DNA from: Iodobacter arcticus
Lineage (GTDB): Bacteria; Pseudomonadota; Gammaproteobacteria; Burkholderiales; Chitinibacteraceae
Reading direction: 5' to 3'
DNA length: 64,000 nt
Assembly (NCBI RefSeq): GCF_042664895.1
Contig: NZ_JBHTBQ010000012.1
Coordinates: forward strand, 178,483 to 242,482
Made by a program: the position numbers and the translations under genes. Position 1 is the first letter of the stretch; the number at the start of each line of letters is the position of its first letter. The notes beneath the pieces were generated by a model. It was not told the DNA's origin and searched no databases. It worked only from the letters and a program-made list of their open reading frames with translations. Positions 15,666-23,889 of this stretch are shown here, in pieces.

Positions 15666-15748
15666 ACTATCCATTTTATGGACTTCTGCCCATTTATCGA
15701 AGGAGTTACATTAGCGTCATTCCAACGCAGCACAGAAGAGATCAAGCC

Positions 15749-16348
15749 ATGAACATCTTACAAATCAACTCCAGCGCACGTAGCAACGGTGCTTTTTCTA
15801 CCCAACTGGCTAATGTGCTGGCTGAAAAACTACTTGCTGGCAATGCAGGCTCAAAATTAGTTTTGCGTGATTTAGCCATCAACCCACATCCGGTACTGGA
15901 TGAAGCCACTTTAGGCGCTTTGATGACTACCGCCGAAGCACGCAGCGCAGAGCAAGCCGCCAGCGTTGCCCGTAGCGACGCTTTAATCGCTGAAGTACAA
16001 GCGGCTGACACCTTAATCATCGCCGCCCCGATGTATAACTTTGGCATCACCGCCCAGCTTAAAAACTGGATAGACGCGATTGCCCGCGCAGGCGTCACCT
16101 TTAAATACGGCGCGAATGGCCCAGAAGGCTTGCTGACTGACAAACAAGTTTATGTGGTGCTCACCCGTGGCGGCGTACATCGCGGCACCGCGGGCGACAC
16201 CATCGCCGATTATATGCGTACCGTTTTAGGCTTTTTAGGCATGAGCCGTGTGGAATTTATCTACGCCGAAGGCCTGAATATGGGCGATGAAATGCAAAAC
16301 AAAGGCATCAGCCAAGCCCACAGCGAAATCGAACTCGCGGTGGCTTAA
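15749..16348 (+). CDS. azoR: FMN-dependent NADH:azo/quinone oxidoreductase
   Basis: A 199-residue flavodoxin-like protein matching AzoR in length (about 200). The N-terminal LQINSSARSNGAFS is the FMN phosphate loop, PMYNFGITAQLKNWID is the flavin-ring motif, and TRGGVHRG is the third conserved patch. AzoR is a cytoplasmic enzyme that reduces quinones and azo compounds by two electrons with NADH. I use the ATG at 15749; the open frame extends 31 codons upstream into the regulatory region and is not credible. Divergent from a LysR gene and followed by a pirin gene after a palindromic repeat. Confidence 0.92.
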   Translation: MNILQINSSARSNGAFSTQLANVLAEKLLAGNAGSKLVLRDLAINPHPVLDEATLGALMTTAEARSAEQAASVARSDALIAEVQAADTLIIAAPMYNFGITAQLKNWIDAIARAGVTFKYGANGPEGLLTDKQVYVVLTRGGVHRGTAGDTIADYMRTVLGFLGMSRVEFIYAEGLNMGDEMQNKGISQAHSEIELAVA

Positions 16349-16365
16349 GGCAAAGCAACTCACAA

Positions 16366-16546
16366 AAACCCAAATCTTGAACCACGGAGGACACAGAGAA
16401 CACGGAGTTAAAAACAAAAAAATAGAGAAAAAACAGATAAAAATGCCGAAGTAGATCATTCAAATATATTGGCTATTTTAGTCTCCTTGATTTTCTCCGT
16501 GAAACTCTGTGTCCTCCGTGTTCTCTGTGGTTCAAGATTTAGGTTT
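16366..16546. repeat. CCACGGAG-type palindromic element between azoR and pirin genes
   Basis: Starts AAACCCAAATCTTGAACCAC and ends with the inverse, GTGGTTCAAGATTTAGG. Inner direct repeats GGAGGACACAGAG and their inverse give a long imperfect hairpin with an AT-rich loop. It is the most complete copy of the family also seen at 9004, 28240, 32708 and 58572. Confidence 0.8.
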
Positions 16547-16589
16547 AGATTGCAGTTTTGTTTGCACAGTTAATAAATGGAGATACACC

Positions 16590-17447
16590 ATGAACACCGA
16601 ACTTGTAACTCGTCCACGCGCTTTGGAAAGAAAAGTACAAGGACGCCCAGTGATGGAAGGTGCGGGGGTTAAAATTAACCGTGCGCTAACCCAATCTTTG
16701 CAACAAAGACTCGACCCGTTTTTAATGCTCGACGCCTTTAAAAGTGACGATCCACAAGATTATTTGGCCGGTTTTCCAGAGCATCCCCACCGAGGTTTTG
16801 AAACCGTCACCTATATGATTGCTGGCAAAATGCGCCACAAAGACAGCGCGGGCCACGAAGGCCTCTTAGAAAACGGCGGAGTGCAATGGATGAGCGCAGC
16901 CAGCGGCGTGGTGCATTCTGAAATGCCCGAGCAAGAAAACGGCCGCATGGAAGGCTTTCAGCTATGGCTAAACCTGCCAGCAAACGAGAAAATGAGTGCG
17001 CCTTGGTATCGGGATTTTAAAACCGTACCCAGCGTAGTAACAGACGCGGGTGTGGCCGTACATGTGATCGCAGGCCAAAGCCACGGCACCAAAGGCCTCG
17101 TCGAAAAAGCCACCACCCAAGCGCTGTATTTAGATTTGCATCTGCCCGCAGGCAGCGAATTTACCCAAGCGATTTCTGCCGGACACAATGCCTTTATCTA
17201 TGTTTATCGTGGCGATGTAGAAGTTGAAGGCAGCGCGGTCGCCAGCGAGCAACTGGCCATTTTTGCCAACGAAGCGGAGAGCGACGGCATCCGCATCCAA
17301 AGCCCAGCCGCTAGCCGCGTACTGCTGTTCGCAGGCCAACCACTCAAAGAGCCCATCGTGCAATACGGCCCCTTTGTGATGAACTCGCAGACAGAAATTT
17401 CGCAGGCGGTGGCGGATTTTAGGGCGGGGAGATTGGGGGCTTTGTAA
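16590..17447 (+). CDS. Pirin-family protein
   Basis: A 285-residue bicupin of the pirin family. The metal site of the first cupin is visible as FPEHPHRGFETVTYM with later HSEMPEQ (His, His, His and Glu ligands), the classic pirin arrangement. Bacterial pirins act as quercetin 2,3-dioxygenases or as redox-sensing regulators. The ATG at 16590 follows AAATGGAGA; upstream frame lies inside a repeat. Together with azoR and LysR it forms a plausible quinone or flavonoid-response set, although a repeat element separates it from azoR. A 40-bp fragment similar to codons near its 3' end recurs at about 18410. Confidence 0.92.
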   Translation: MNTELVTRPRALERKVQGRPVMEGAGVKINRALTQSLQQRLDPFLMLDAFKSDDPQDYLAGFPEHPHRGFETVTYMIAGKMRHKDSAGHEGLLENGGVQWMSAASGVVHSEMPEQENGRMEGFQLWLNLPANEKMSAPWYRDFKTVPSVVTDAGVAVHVIAGQSHGTKGLVEKATTQALYLDLHLPAGSEFTQAISAGHNAFIYVYRGDVEVEGSAVASEQLAIFANEAESDGIRIQSPAASRVLLFAGQPLKEPIVQYGPFVMNSQTEISQAVADFRAGRLGAL

Positions 17448-17457
17448 GGGATAGTTT

Positions 17458-17531
17458 CGTAGGGTGTACAACGACGAAGTCGTTGCGCACCGAATGCCGG
17501 TGCGCAAGAAAAACGACTTACACACCCTACG
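17458..17531. repeat. Palindromic repeat (TAGGGTGTACAACG family)
   Basis: Arms CGTAGGGTGTACAACGACG and CGACTTACACACCCTACG. It shares its core with 9077-9212 and 10761-10892 but lacks their longer tails. It begins 10 bp after the pirin stop codon and may terminate that transcript. Confidence 0.75.
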
Positions 17532-17659
17532 AAAAACCATACTTTGTGTGGTGTTCGACCTTAGCTTGAGACGCACGGGTTTGGGTAGTTACAAAACAGC
17601 CTCGTAAGATCGTTGCACTGGAGGCTTTAGGTACTAAAGGGGATGAATATATTTAGCAC

Positions 17660-17980
17660 TTAGGTCAATACCTGTAATCCATGCTTTTGAATCACTTCAA
17701 GCAGTTTCAAAGCCATACCGCTAGGGCGCTTCGCGCCTGATTCCCATTTTTGCACCGTCGATTCGCTAGTATTTAAATAACGTGCAAATACAGGCTGGCT
17801 AACATGATTCTGCTCGCGCAGCTGTTTAATCTGGGCAGGCTCCAGCTCATGCGGCACAGCAAGGCAGGAGTCATCAAAAGTGCGCATCGTTGCTTTATCA
17901 ATCGCACCGACTTTAAGCAAAGCACTGGCCGATCCATGCATAACAGCGAAAGCTTCACTTTTGAATTTAGGTTTGCTCAT
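17660..17980 (-). CDS. Antitoxin, XRE/HigA-like
   Basis: A 106-residue protein with a C-terminal XRE helix-turn-helix (about residues 50-95: QIKQLREQNHVSQPVFARYL continues into STVQKWESGAKRP, shown in part). This is the HigA/NadS layout: a short N-terminal toxin-binding arm and a C-terminal DNA-binding domain. Its start lies 14 bp inside the end of the toxin gene, so the pair is co-transcribed toxin first, as in higBA-type modules. It should neutralise the toxin and repress the operon through the dyad at 18354-18374. Confidence 0.87.
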   Translation of the reverse strand: MSKPKFKSEAFAVMHGSASALLKVGAIDKATMRTFDDSCLAVPHELEPAQIKQLREQNHVSQPVFARYLNTSESTVQKWESGAKRPSGMALKLLEVIQKHGLQVLT

Positions 17981-18347
17981 GACATATCTCCATCAAATCT
18001 TGGTCTTGCAATAGTTGCGTAAGCTGGCTGTTAGTCATCCCCGCATACGCCTTGGCTAGCACGCGAAAACTGGCCAGCTCATCATCTTCAATATTGTCAC
18101 GATCTTTTTTGGCAAATAGATACTCATACACCCAATATCGCCCAGCTTTGGCCAAAATAATCGAGCGATGTCTATTGCTGTTCAAACGCTTCTTATAAAC
18201 GCCGCCACCCAAATCATCAGTTTGACCTTGCATCACCTGCCGCATGGCATCGCACAGCTCCACATCCGTGATAAGGGCTTTTTTCGCTGCCTTGGCAAAC
18301 CAAGCCGTCTTAAAGGCCCGCGCACAGGATTCTGATAAATTTAGCAT
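17967..18347 (-). CDS. Toxin, RelE/HigB-like
   Basis: A 126-residue protein from the ATG at 18347. The core AFKTAWFAKAAKKALITD, LGGGVYKKRL and WVYEYLFAKKDRDNI match the RelE-like HigB family (the 'toxin-antitoxin RelE-like' Pfam family), ribosome-associated mRNA endonucleases. A GTG five codons upstream (18362) is possible but lies inside the operator dyad. Toxin precedes antitoxin with a 14-bp overlap. The module sits between the pirin gene and the glycan cluster. Cleavage activity is inferred from the family. Confidence 0.85.
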   Translation of the reverse strand: MLNLSESCARAFKTAWFAKAAKKALITDVELCDAMRQVMQGQTDDLGGGVYKKRLNSNRHRSIILAKAGRYWVYEYLFAKKDRDNIEDDELASFRVLAKAYAGMTNSQLTQLLQDQDLMEICHEQT

Positions 18348-18353
18348 GCTAAA

Positions 18354-18374
18354 TAGTAGCACTTAGTGCTACTA
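18354..18374. promoter_or_regulatory. Operator dyad of the toxin-antitoxin operon
   Basis: TAGTAGCAC and GTGCTACTA are exact inverses with a TTA centre, ending 6 bp from the toxin ATG. A second palindrome, TAGCATGCTA, covers the start codon. Both are well placed for autoregulation by the XRE antitoxin. Confidence 0.72.
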
Positions 18375-18406
18375 AAAAACAAGAAACACAAGGATTAAAG
18401 GCCGCT

Positions 18407-18452
18407 TGGCCGCCAGCGAGCAACTGCCATTTTTGCAAAGGAAACGAGTCGC
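18407..18452 (+). pseudogene. Short pirin-gene remnant
   Basis: CGCCAGCGAGCAACTG followed by CCATTTTTGC matches the pirin gene at about 17239-17268 except for one missing G and a few changes, then the similarity fades. It lies on the far side of the toxin-antitoxin module, so the module is bracketed by the pirin gene and a piece of it. The rest of the 18375-18613 gap shows no gene. Confidence 0.6.
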
Positions 18453-18613
18453 GATCGTACTTACATCAAAAGGCCTGTCAGCAGTCGTGTAAATGCAACC
18501 CTAGCCTTACAACCTACCCCACCACATCAATCCGCCCAATTTACATTTCACCTCAGCACGCCCAGCCGCAAAACCCGTTAAAATGGCGCCCTCTCTTTGC
18601 ACAAAGCGCTTCG

Positions 18614-19420
18614 ATGAACCGCACGGCCTTACTTATTCCTCACTTTAATAATCCACAGGGCCTTGCTGCATCTTTAGCGTCTGTGGGGGAGCACGAGCAG
18701 ATTGATGCTTTTATTGTGGATGACGGCAGTAGCAGGCAGCGCATCGATGAAGCGGCTTGTGCAAGAGCTTGGCAGGCGGAGGGAGAGCTACATTTTATTT
18801 ATTTACCGCACAATCAGGGCATCGAGCATGCGCTCAATACCGGCTTGCAGGCGATTCTTGAGGCGGGATATGAATATATTGCCCGGTTGGATTGCGATGA
18901 TCTATGCGCGCCGGATCGCTTTACTAAGCAGATGGCTTTTTTAGATAGCCACTCGGATGTGTATTTATTAGGTAGTGCGGTGACGTTTTTTGATGCCAGT
19001 GGCGATCGTTTTACGATTAATCAGCCACAGACGCACGATGAAATCGTGCGACAAATGCACGACGACAATGCCTTTACCCATCCTACGGTGATGTTTAGGG
19101 CCGCTGGTGTAAAAGCGCTGGGGCTTTATCCGACGGACTGTAAAGCCGCAGAAGACTTTGCGTATTTCTGGCGCTTTGTGGCGCGTTATCAAACGGCCAA
19201 CTTGGCCGAAGTACTGACCCGCAGCGAATATAACGACGCAGGCATCTCCATGAGCCACCGCCGCCAGCAACAAGCGATGCGAATCAAGCTGCTATGGCGC
19301 TACTTTGATTATTCACCGCGATCCTTCATAAAAATCAGCAAAGCCAGCCTATCCTTCGCCCTACCGGTCAGCTTCACCCGTAAAATCAAACGCCTGCTGG
19401 GGATGGGGAAGTGGGATTGA
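18614..19420 (+). CDS. Family 2 glycosyltransferase
   Basis: A 268-residue GT-A fold transferase: LIPHFNNPQGL at the start, FIVDDGSS (nucleotide binding) and ARLDCDDLCAPDRF (DxD-type metal site). GT2 enzymes move sugars from nucleotide donors to lipid-linked glycans at the cytoplasmic membrane face. The basic C-terminus (SFTRKIKRLLGMGKW) suggests membrane association. It is a close relative of the gene at 19686, with the same length and parallel motifs, and the two are probably an old duplication. A palindromic repeat separates them. Confidence 0.9.
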   Translation: MNRTALLIPHFNNPQGLAASLASVGEHEQIDAFIVDDGSSRQRIDEAACARAWQAEGELHFIYLPHNQGIEHALNTGLQAILEAGYEYIARLDCDDLCAPDRFTKQMAFLDSHSDVYLLGSAVTFFDASGDRFTINQPQTHDEIVRQMHDDNAFTHPTVMFRAAGVKALGLYPTDCKAAEDFAYFWRFVARYQTANLAEVLTRSEYNDAGISMSHRRQQQAMRIKLLWRYFDYSPRSFIKISKASLSFALPVSFTRKIKRLLGMGKWD

Positions 19421-19471
19421 TTGATGTGGGGAGCCGATCAACTTAAGCAAGACCAGCGGGAGTGGTACTTT

Positions 19472-19588
19472 CGTAGGTTGGGTTAGCTGGTTTATTCGCA
19501 GATTTTAAGCGGACAAATCAGCGTAACCCAACATTTCGGCGCAAATAGAATGTTGGGTTACGCGATAAAACTGCTAACCCAACCTACA
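19472..19588. repeat. GTAGGTTGGGTTAG-type palindromic repeat
   Basis: CGTAGGTTGGGTTAGCTGG at one end and CTAACCCAACCTAC at the other form the outer arms; GTAACCCAACATTC and GAATGTTGGGTTAC form an inner pair. A shorter relative occurs at 63818-63876. It occupies most of the 265 bp between the two GT2 genes. Confidence 0.75.
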
Positions 19589-19685
19589 ACAGCGACCCGT
19601 ACTCAGTTACCTAAGTTTGGATTTCCACCTGCCCTACAATTGTTAATTTAAACGCGAACCAGTACTCGCAAAAACAGAAGCACAC

Positions 19686-20492
19686 ATGACACGCCTTATT
19701 TTACTGATACCGCATTTTAATAATCCTGCCGGGCTGATTAAATCACTCGCCTCCATCGGCCCCAGCGAGCAATGTGATGTGCTGGTGGTGGACGATGGCA
19801 GCACGCGTGCGCCCATCGAGCATACGGTAGCCAGAAATGCATTCAAGGCAGAGGGCGAGCTGCGGTTTTTAAATTTACCGGCCAATCGTGGCATTGAACA
19901 CGCACTCAATTCTGGCCTGACGTGGATTACTTCTCGCGGCTACGAGCTGATTGCCCGCTTGGATTGTGGCGATGAAAACCTGCCCGATCGCTTTGCCAAA
20001 CAAATCGCTTTTTTAAAGAGCCACCCCGATGTAATGCTGCTTGGCGGCGCGGCTAGTTTTGTCGATCAGGCTGGTGCCGAGCAATTTGTGCTGCGCCACC
20101 CGTGTGAGCACGCGGCTATTCGCCACGCCATGCGTAATAACTCGGCCTTTATTCATCCGGCGGTAATGTTCAGAACAGCGGCTTTAGCAAGCACCGGCCC
20201 TTATCCTTTGGATATGCCTGCCGCAGAAGACTATGCGCTGTTTAGTGAATTCACCCGCCAATTTAAAGTAGCCAACCTGCCCGATGTGCTGATCCGCTAC
20301 GAACTAGACCCAAGCGGCATTTCACTGAGTAAACGCCGCCAGCAGCTCCAATCCCGCCTAGCGGTGCAAAAGAAATACAGCGATGGCAGCGTTGCCGCCC
20401 TGATCGGCATGGCCAGAACGCAACTCTTACTCTTGCTACCCTATTCTCTGGTGTTTAAGCTCAAATTAAAACTAAGAGCAAAAAAACGATGA
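19686..20492 (+). CDS. Family 2 glycosyltransferase (second copy)
   Basis: A 268-residue GT2 protein parallel to the gene at 18614: LIPHFNNPAGL, VVDDGSTRAP, and ARLDCGDENLPDRF where the first copy has DCDD. The change of the second Asp to Gly may alter the metal site (the following Asp could serve instead). The basic tail KLKLKLRAKKR suggests membrane contact. The TGA overlaps the ATG of the GT4 gene as ATGA, so these two are translationally coupled. Donor and acceptor sugars cannot be told from sequence. Confidence 0.9.
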   Translation: MTRLILLIPHFNNPAGLIKSLASIGPSEQCDVLVVDDGSTRAPIEHTVARNAFKAEGELRFLNLPANRGIEHALNSGLTWITSRGYELIARLDCGDENLPDRFAKQIAFLKSHPDVMLLGGAASFVDQAGAEQFVLRHPCEHAAIRHAMRNNSAFIHPAVMFRTAALASTGPYPLDMPAAEDYALFSEFTRQFKVANLPDVLIRYELDPSGISLSKRRQQLQSRLAVQKKYSDGSVAALIGMARTQLLLLLPYSLVFKLKLKLRAKKR

Positions 20493-21592
20493 GCCTGATC
20501 CCCGTAAAACACGCCGCTAAAATTGTGCATATTGTTGAGGCATTTGGCGCTGGCACACTGTCTATGGTGTCGGCGATGGCCAATGCGCAGACCAAAGACG
20601 GCCATAACGTCACCATTATTCATTCGGTACGCGAAGAAACGCCGGATAACTGGCGAGCGCTATTTGTCGATGCCATCCGCTTTATTCAGCTGCCCATGGT
20701 TCGCGCCATTAACCCAGCGGCCGACTGGCGTGCGGGTCGGGCGCTTTACCATTGGTTGCGTGAGTTAAAGCCCGATGTAGTGCATATGCATTCATCCAAG
20801 GCCGGTGCGCTGGGGCGAATTGTCAGTTTATTTATTCGCGGCAAAACTGCGCCACGGTGGTTTTTCTCGCCGCATGGGCTGTCATTTTTGCAGCGGGCTG
20901 AAGGGCGTTTAAAAAATACCATTTTCCTTACGTTCGAAAAAATCCTCTCAGAAATCCCCACCACCTTTATCGCCTGCTCGCCTTCCGAAGGCGCAGAAAT
21001 CCGCAGCCATCTCAGCAGCAATGTGGTGGTGGTGAATAATGCGGTCGATCTGGCGGCGATTCATCCCGCCAAAGGTAATCAAGATATTGTGCGCATCGGC
21101 ACCGTGGGCCGAGTCACCTTGGCCCGCAATCCCGAGCTATTTGCCAGCATCGCCAGCCAAGTGGCCCAGCCCGGCGTCGAGTTTGTATGGATAGGCGGCG
21201 GCGATGTGGCATCAGAAAAAAACCTGAAAAATGCCAATGTAAAACTCAGCGGCTGGGTAGATCGCAGCCAGGCTTTAGAGCTGCTAGCCAATTTAGACAT
21301 CTATATCCAAACCTCGCGCTGGGAAGGCCTGCCCGTCGCCGTGATCGAAGCCATGGCCGCTGGCCTGCCCGTATTGGCGACTAATGTGGTGGGCAATAAA
21401 GATTTGGTGATTGACGGCGAAAATGGCTATCTCTGCGAAAACAGCAGCGACTTTGTAAAGCATCTGAACACGCTGATCGAAGACCTTAGCACCCGACAGA
21501 AGCTTGGCACACAAGCAAGGCTGTTTGCTGAAACGAATTACTCGCTGGATAAGATGATGGCGAGTCTTTATAGGGCTTATGGAATTACATGA
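20489..21592 (+). CDS. Family 4 glycosyltransferase
   Basis: A 367-residue GT-B fold transferase. The N-terminal half has KIVHIVEAFGAGTLSM and VHMHSSKAGALGRI; the C-terminal half has the donor-site sequence SRWEGLPVAVIEAMAAGLPV, where the paired glutamates of the GT4 E-x7-E motif stand. It is a retaining transferase acting in surface polysaccharide assembly. Coupled by ATGA overlap to the preceding GT2, and followed after a short repeat by the WbaP-like gene. Such enzymes are common in exopolysaccharide and O-antigen clusters. Confidence 0.9.
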   Translation: MSLIPVKHAAKIVHIVEAFGAGTLSMVSAMANAQTKDGHNVTIIHSVREETPDNWRALFVDAIRFIQLPMVRAINPAADWRAGRALYHWLRELKPDVVHMHSSKAGALGRIVSLFIRGKTAPRWFFSPHGLSFLQRAEGRLKNTIFLTFEKILSEIPTTFIACSPSEGAEIRSHLSSNVVVVNNAVDLAAIHPAKGNQDIVRIGTVGRVTLARNPELFASIASQVAQPGVEFVWIGGGDVASEKNLKNANVKLSGWVDRSQALELLANLDIYIQTSRWEGLPVAVIEAMAAGLPVLATNVVGNKDLVIDGENGYLCENSSDFVKHLNTLIEDLSTRQKLGTQARLFAETNYSLDKMMASLYRAYGIT

Positions 21593-21603
21593 TAAACGCT
21601 ACG

Positions 21604-21662
21604 GCGCACTGCGCTCCGCGCGCGACTAAAAGCCGTCGCACGCAGCGCTTCGAGTGCGCCCT
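21604..21662. repeat. Small palindromic repeat between GT4 and WbaP-like genes
   Basis: GGCGCACTGCGCT and GCGCTTCGAGTGCGCC oppose each other with CGCGCGCGACT between. It could cause partial termination within the cluster. Confidence 0.55.
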
Positions 21663-21690
21663 ACAATTGCTTTAAACATCAGGAAGTAAA

Positions 21691-23145
21691 ATGAATAAGC
21701 ATTTACAAGCCGAAAGGGCCAAGCCTTTATTGGCGCTGGCCGATTTTGTTGCGCTTACCGCGTCATTTTGCGTGGCGCTGGCCATGCTGAGTTTTTTCCG
21801 CCACCAAAGAATTGGTGGCGACTTTGTCGCTTGGTGGTGGTGGGAAGGCTCGCAGCAAAGTACCGCTTTTCTCTTTTTGGCCTTACTCACCGTGGGCAAC
21901 TTTTGGTGGCGTGGCCATTACAGCCTGCGCCTGCCGTTTTGGGATGAGCTGCTGGAAATCCTACGCGCCCTACTCTTAGCGGCATTATTAAACGGCATGC
22001 TGGTGCTGCTGGGTAAATTCACGGTATCGCGCTTTTTATGGCCGATGTCCTGGAGCTTAGCGCTGCTGCTCTTGCCGTTTTTACGCTCGCAAATGAAAAA
22101 CTGGCTGTTGTCTAAAACGTTGTGGCAGCTGCCAACAGTAATTATCGGGGCCAGCAGCAATGCCATCGATGCCTGCCGCGCCATGCATAGCGAACGCCAG
22201 CTGGGTTTTGAAGTGCAGGCTTTTTTATCGATTAATAAAAATGATCCCGCCGAGCTGGCTATTGATGGCAAGACTCGGCCAGTCATTCAGCTCGATGAAG
22301 CGGGGCTTTTATCATGGCTGGATCTAAATGGCCGCCCTCATGTCGTTGTGGCGGTAGATGAAGACGAGCTGCGCCGTCTTGGCCCGCAAATTGAGCTGCT
22401 CTCGCTTAAATACAAAGATATGCACATCATCCCGCCGATCGCGGGCTTGCCGCTATTTGGCGTAGTGCCGCATCATTTCTTTAGCCATGAAGTGCTGCTG
22501 CTACGCGTGCGTAATAATCTGTCAGTTAAATCGCTGACCACCTTAAAACGCGCTTTCGATTTATTTGGTGCTAGTGTGGGTCTGCTGCTGCTTTCACCTT
22601 TACTTGCCTATGTGGCGCTGCAAATTAAACGCCAAGGTGGCCCTGGCAGTATCTTTTTTGGCCATGTGCGCGTCGGCATTAACGGCAAGCCATTTAAGTG
22701 CTGGAAATTTCGCACCATGGTTTCTAATAGCCAAGAGGTGCTAGAAAAACTGCTCGCCAGCAGTAGCGAGGCCCGTGCCGAGTGGGATAAAGACTTTAAG
22801 CTTAAAAATGATCCACGCATCACACCAATTGGCGAGTTTTTAAGAAAAACCAGCCTCGATGAAATCCCGCAACTTTGGAATGTGATCAAGGGCGAAATGA
22901 GCTTGGTTGGCCCGCGCCCCATTATCACTGCCGAACTGGAACGCTATGGCGATCACGTTGATTTCTATCTGGAAGCACGCCCCGGTCTAACAGGCCTGTG
23001 GCAAGTATCGGGCCGCAACGACACCACCTACGCCGAACGCGTGGCGCTGGATGCTTGGTATGTAAAAAACTGGAATCTTTGGTACGACGTGGCGATTGTC
23101 TGCAAAACCATCAAAACCGTGGCGACTGGGCGCGGGGCGTATTAA
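21691..23145 (+). CDS. wbaP: Undecaprenyl-phosphate sugar phosphotransferase (WbaP/WcaJ type)
   Basis: A 484-residue polyisoprenyl-phosphate hexose-1-phosphate transferase. The N-terminal 120 residues contain several hydrophobic membrane segments, the middle is a Rossmann-like domain, and the C-terminal 200 residues are the bacterial sugar-transferase domain: KRAFDLFGASVGLLLLSPLL, KCWKFRTMV, RKTSLDEIPQLWNVIKGEMS, LVGPRPI and ARPGLTGLWQVSGRN. It ends TVATGRGAY, as typical of WbaP. It starts glycan assembly by loading a sugar-1-phosphate on undecaprenyl phosphate. AGGAAGT precedes the ATG. No flippase or polymerase gene is present, so the lipid-linked product must be handled by genes elsewhere. 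Galactose versus glucose specificity cannot be read from the sequence. Confidence 0.9.
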   Translation: MNKHLQAERAKPLLALADFVALTASFCVALAMLSFFRHQRIGGDFVAWWWWEGSQQSTAFLFLALLTVGNFWWRGHYSLRLPFWDELLEILRALLLAALLNGMLVLLGKFTVSRFLWPMSWSLALLLLPFLRSQMKNWLLSKTLWQLPTVIIGASSNAIDACRAMHSERQLGFEVQAFLSINKNDPAELAIDGKTRPVIQLDEAGLLSWLDLNGRPHVVVAVDEDELRRLGPQIELLSLKYKDMHIIPPIAGLPLFGVVPHHFFSHEVLLLRVRNNLSVKSLTTLKRAFDLFGASVGLLLLSPLLAYVALQIKRQGGPGSIFFGHVRVGINGKPFKCWKFRTMVSNSQEVLEKLLASSSEARAEWDKDFKLKNDPRITPIGEFLRKTSLDEIPQLWNVIKGEMSLVGPRPIITAELERYGDHVDFYLEARPGLTGLWQVSGRNDTTYAERVALDAWYVKNWNLWYDVAIVCKTIKTVATGRGAY

Positions 23146-23151
23146 GAAGAT

Positions 23152-23238
23152 GTAGGGCGTACTCGAAGCAGTTTTTTGTCGCTCAGCGAAGAGCGCAGTA
23201 CGCCGTTTTGTTCATGGCTGGCGTACTGCACTCCCTTA
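23152..23238. repeat. Palindromic repeat between convergent genes
   Basis: GTAGGGCGTACTCGAAGC and GCGTACTGCACTCCCTTAC form the outer arms, with AGCGAAGAGCGCAGTACGCC inside. It reaches into the pagL stop codon and separates two converging genes, so it may end both transcripts. Confidence 0.6.
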
Positions 23239-23778
23239 CATTTTAAAGCCGTACCTCAGCACAAAAAAATCAGCACCGTAATTCGGTGTTTTTATATCGC
23301 TATTAGAGTGGTGCTGATACAACAACGTTAAATCTTGTGATCTGCGCTCACCAAAGCGAACTCCTGCGCCCAATTGCTCGCCAAACTGAAAAGCCGTACT
23401 AAAAGGGCCGCGTTTGGCATAATCGGTGCGGGAAAACAAATGCCCGCCCAAGCCAGCCTCCACAAACCACTGCAAGCCCTCTTCTTCCGGTGTCCATTCA
23501 TAACGCAGCTCGGGTGTAATAAATAATTCACCCGTATTGCGGCTGTCACCACGCCAAAATCCGGCTCCCATTGCCAGACCCGTACTCAATTTTCCTGTTT
23601 TACTTTCATACCACGACCAAGGTAAATCAGTACGCCATGCCACCCGGAACAAGTGATGCTGCTCAACATGCTTGGGCTGTATGCCTTGACCTGCGCTCAC
23701 TTGCCACTCAAAAGCCTTTGCATCAGCCGCCGCAAGCAAGATACAGATCAGGCAAAACCGGATTCCTAATGCAAGCAT
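23236..23778 (-). CDS. pagL: Lipid A 3-O-deacylase (PagL-like)
   Basis: A 180-residue outer-membrane beta-barrel enzyme with a signal peptide (CLICILLAAADAKA, cleavage near residue 22). The C-terminal YQHHSNSDIKTPNYGAD holds the PagL catalytic His-x-Ser, and the aspartate 12 residues after the Ser occupies the place of the third catalytic acid (Glu in Pseudomonas PagL). The last residue after FVLRYGFK is Met, not the usual terminal Phe of outer-membrane proteins. PagL removes the 3-O acyl chain of lipid A. It is convergent with the glycan cluster and divergent from argA. AGGAG lies before the ATG. Confidence 0.85.
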   Translation of the reverse strand: MLALGIRFCLICILLAAADAKAFEWQVSAGQGIQPKHVEQHHLFRVAWRTDLPWSWYESKTGKLSTGLAMGAGFWRGDSRNTGELFITPELRYEWTPEEEGLQWFVEAGLGGHLFSRTDYAKRGPFSTAFQFGEQLGAGVRFGERRSQDLTLLYQHHSNSDIKTPNYGADFFVLRYGFKM

Positions 23779-23889
23779 AACGGGGCTCCTTATCGGTGGC
23801 GTCTTTACAATATAGACACTGCAATCCTTTTATATTTTTCTAGCTGACGTTATCCTTTGTGCAAAGCTCATAATTTTTTTAGGAATACC

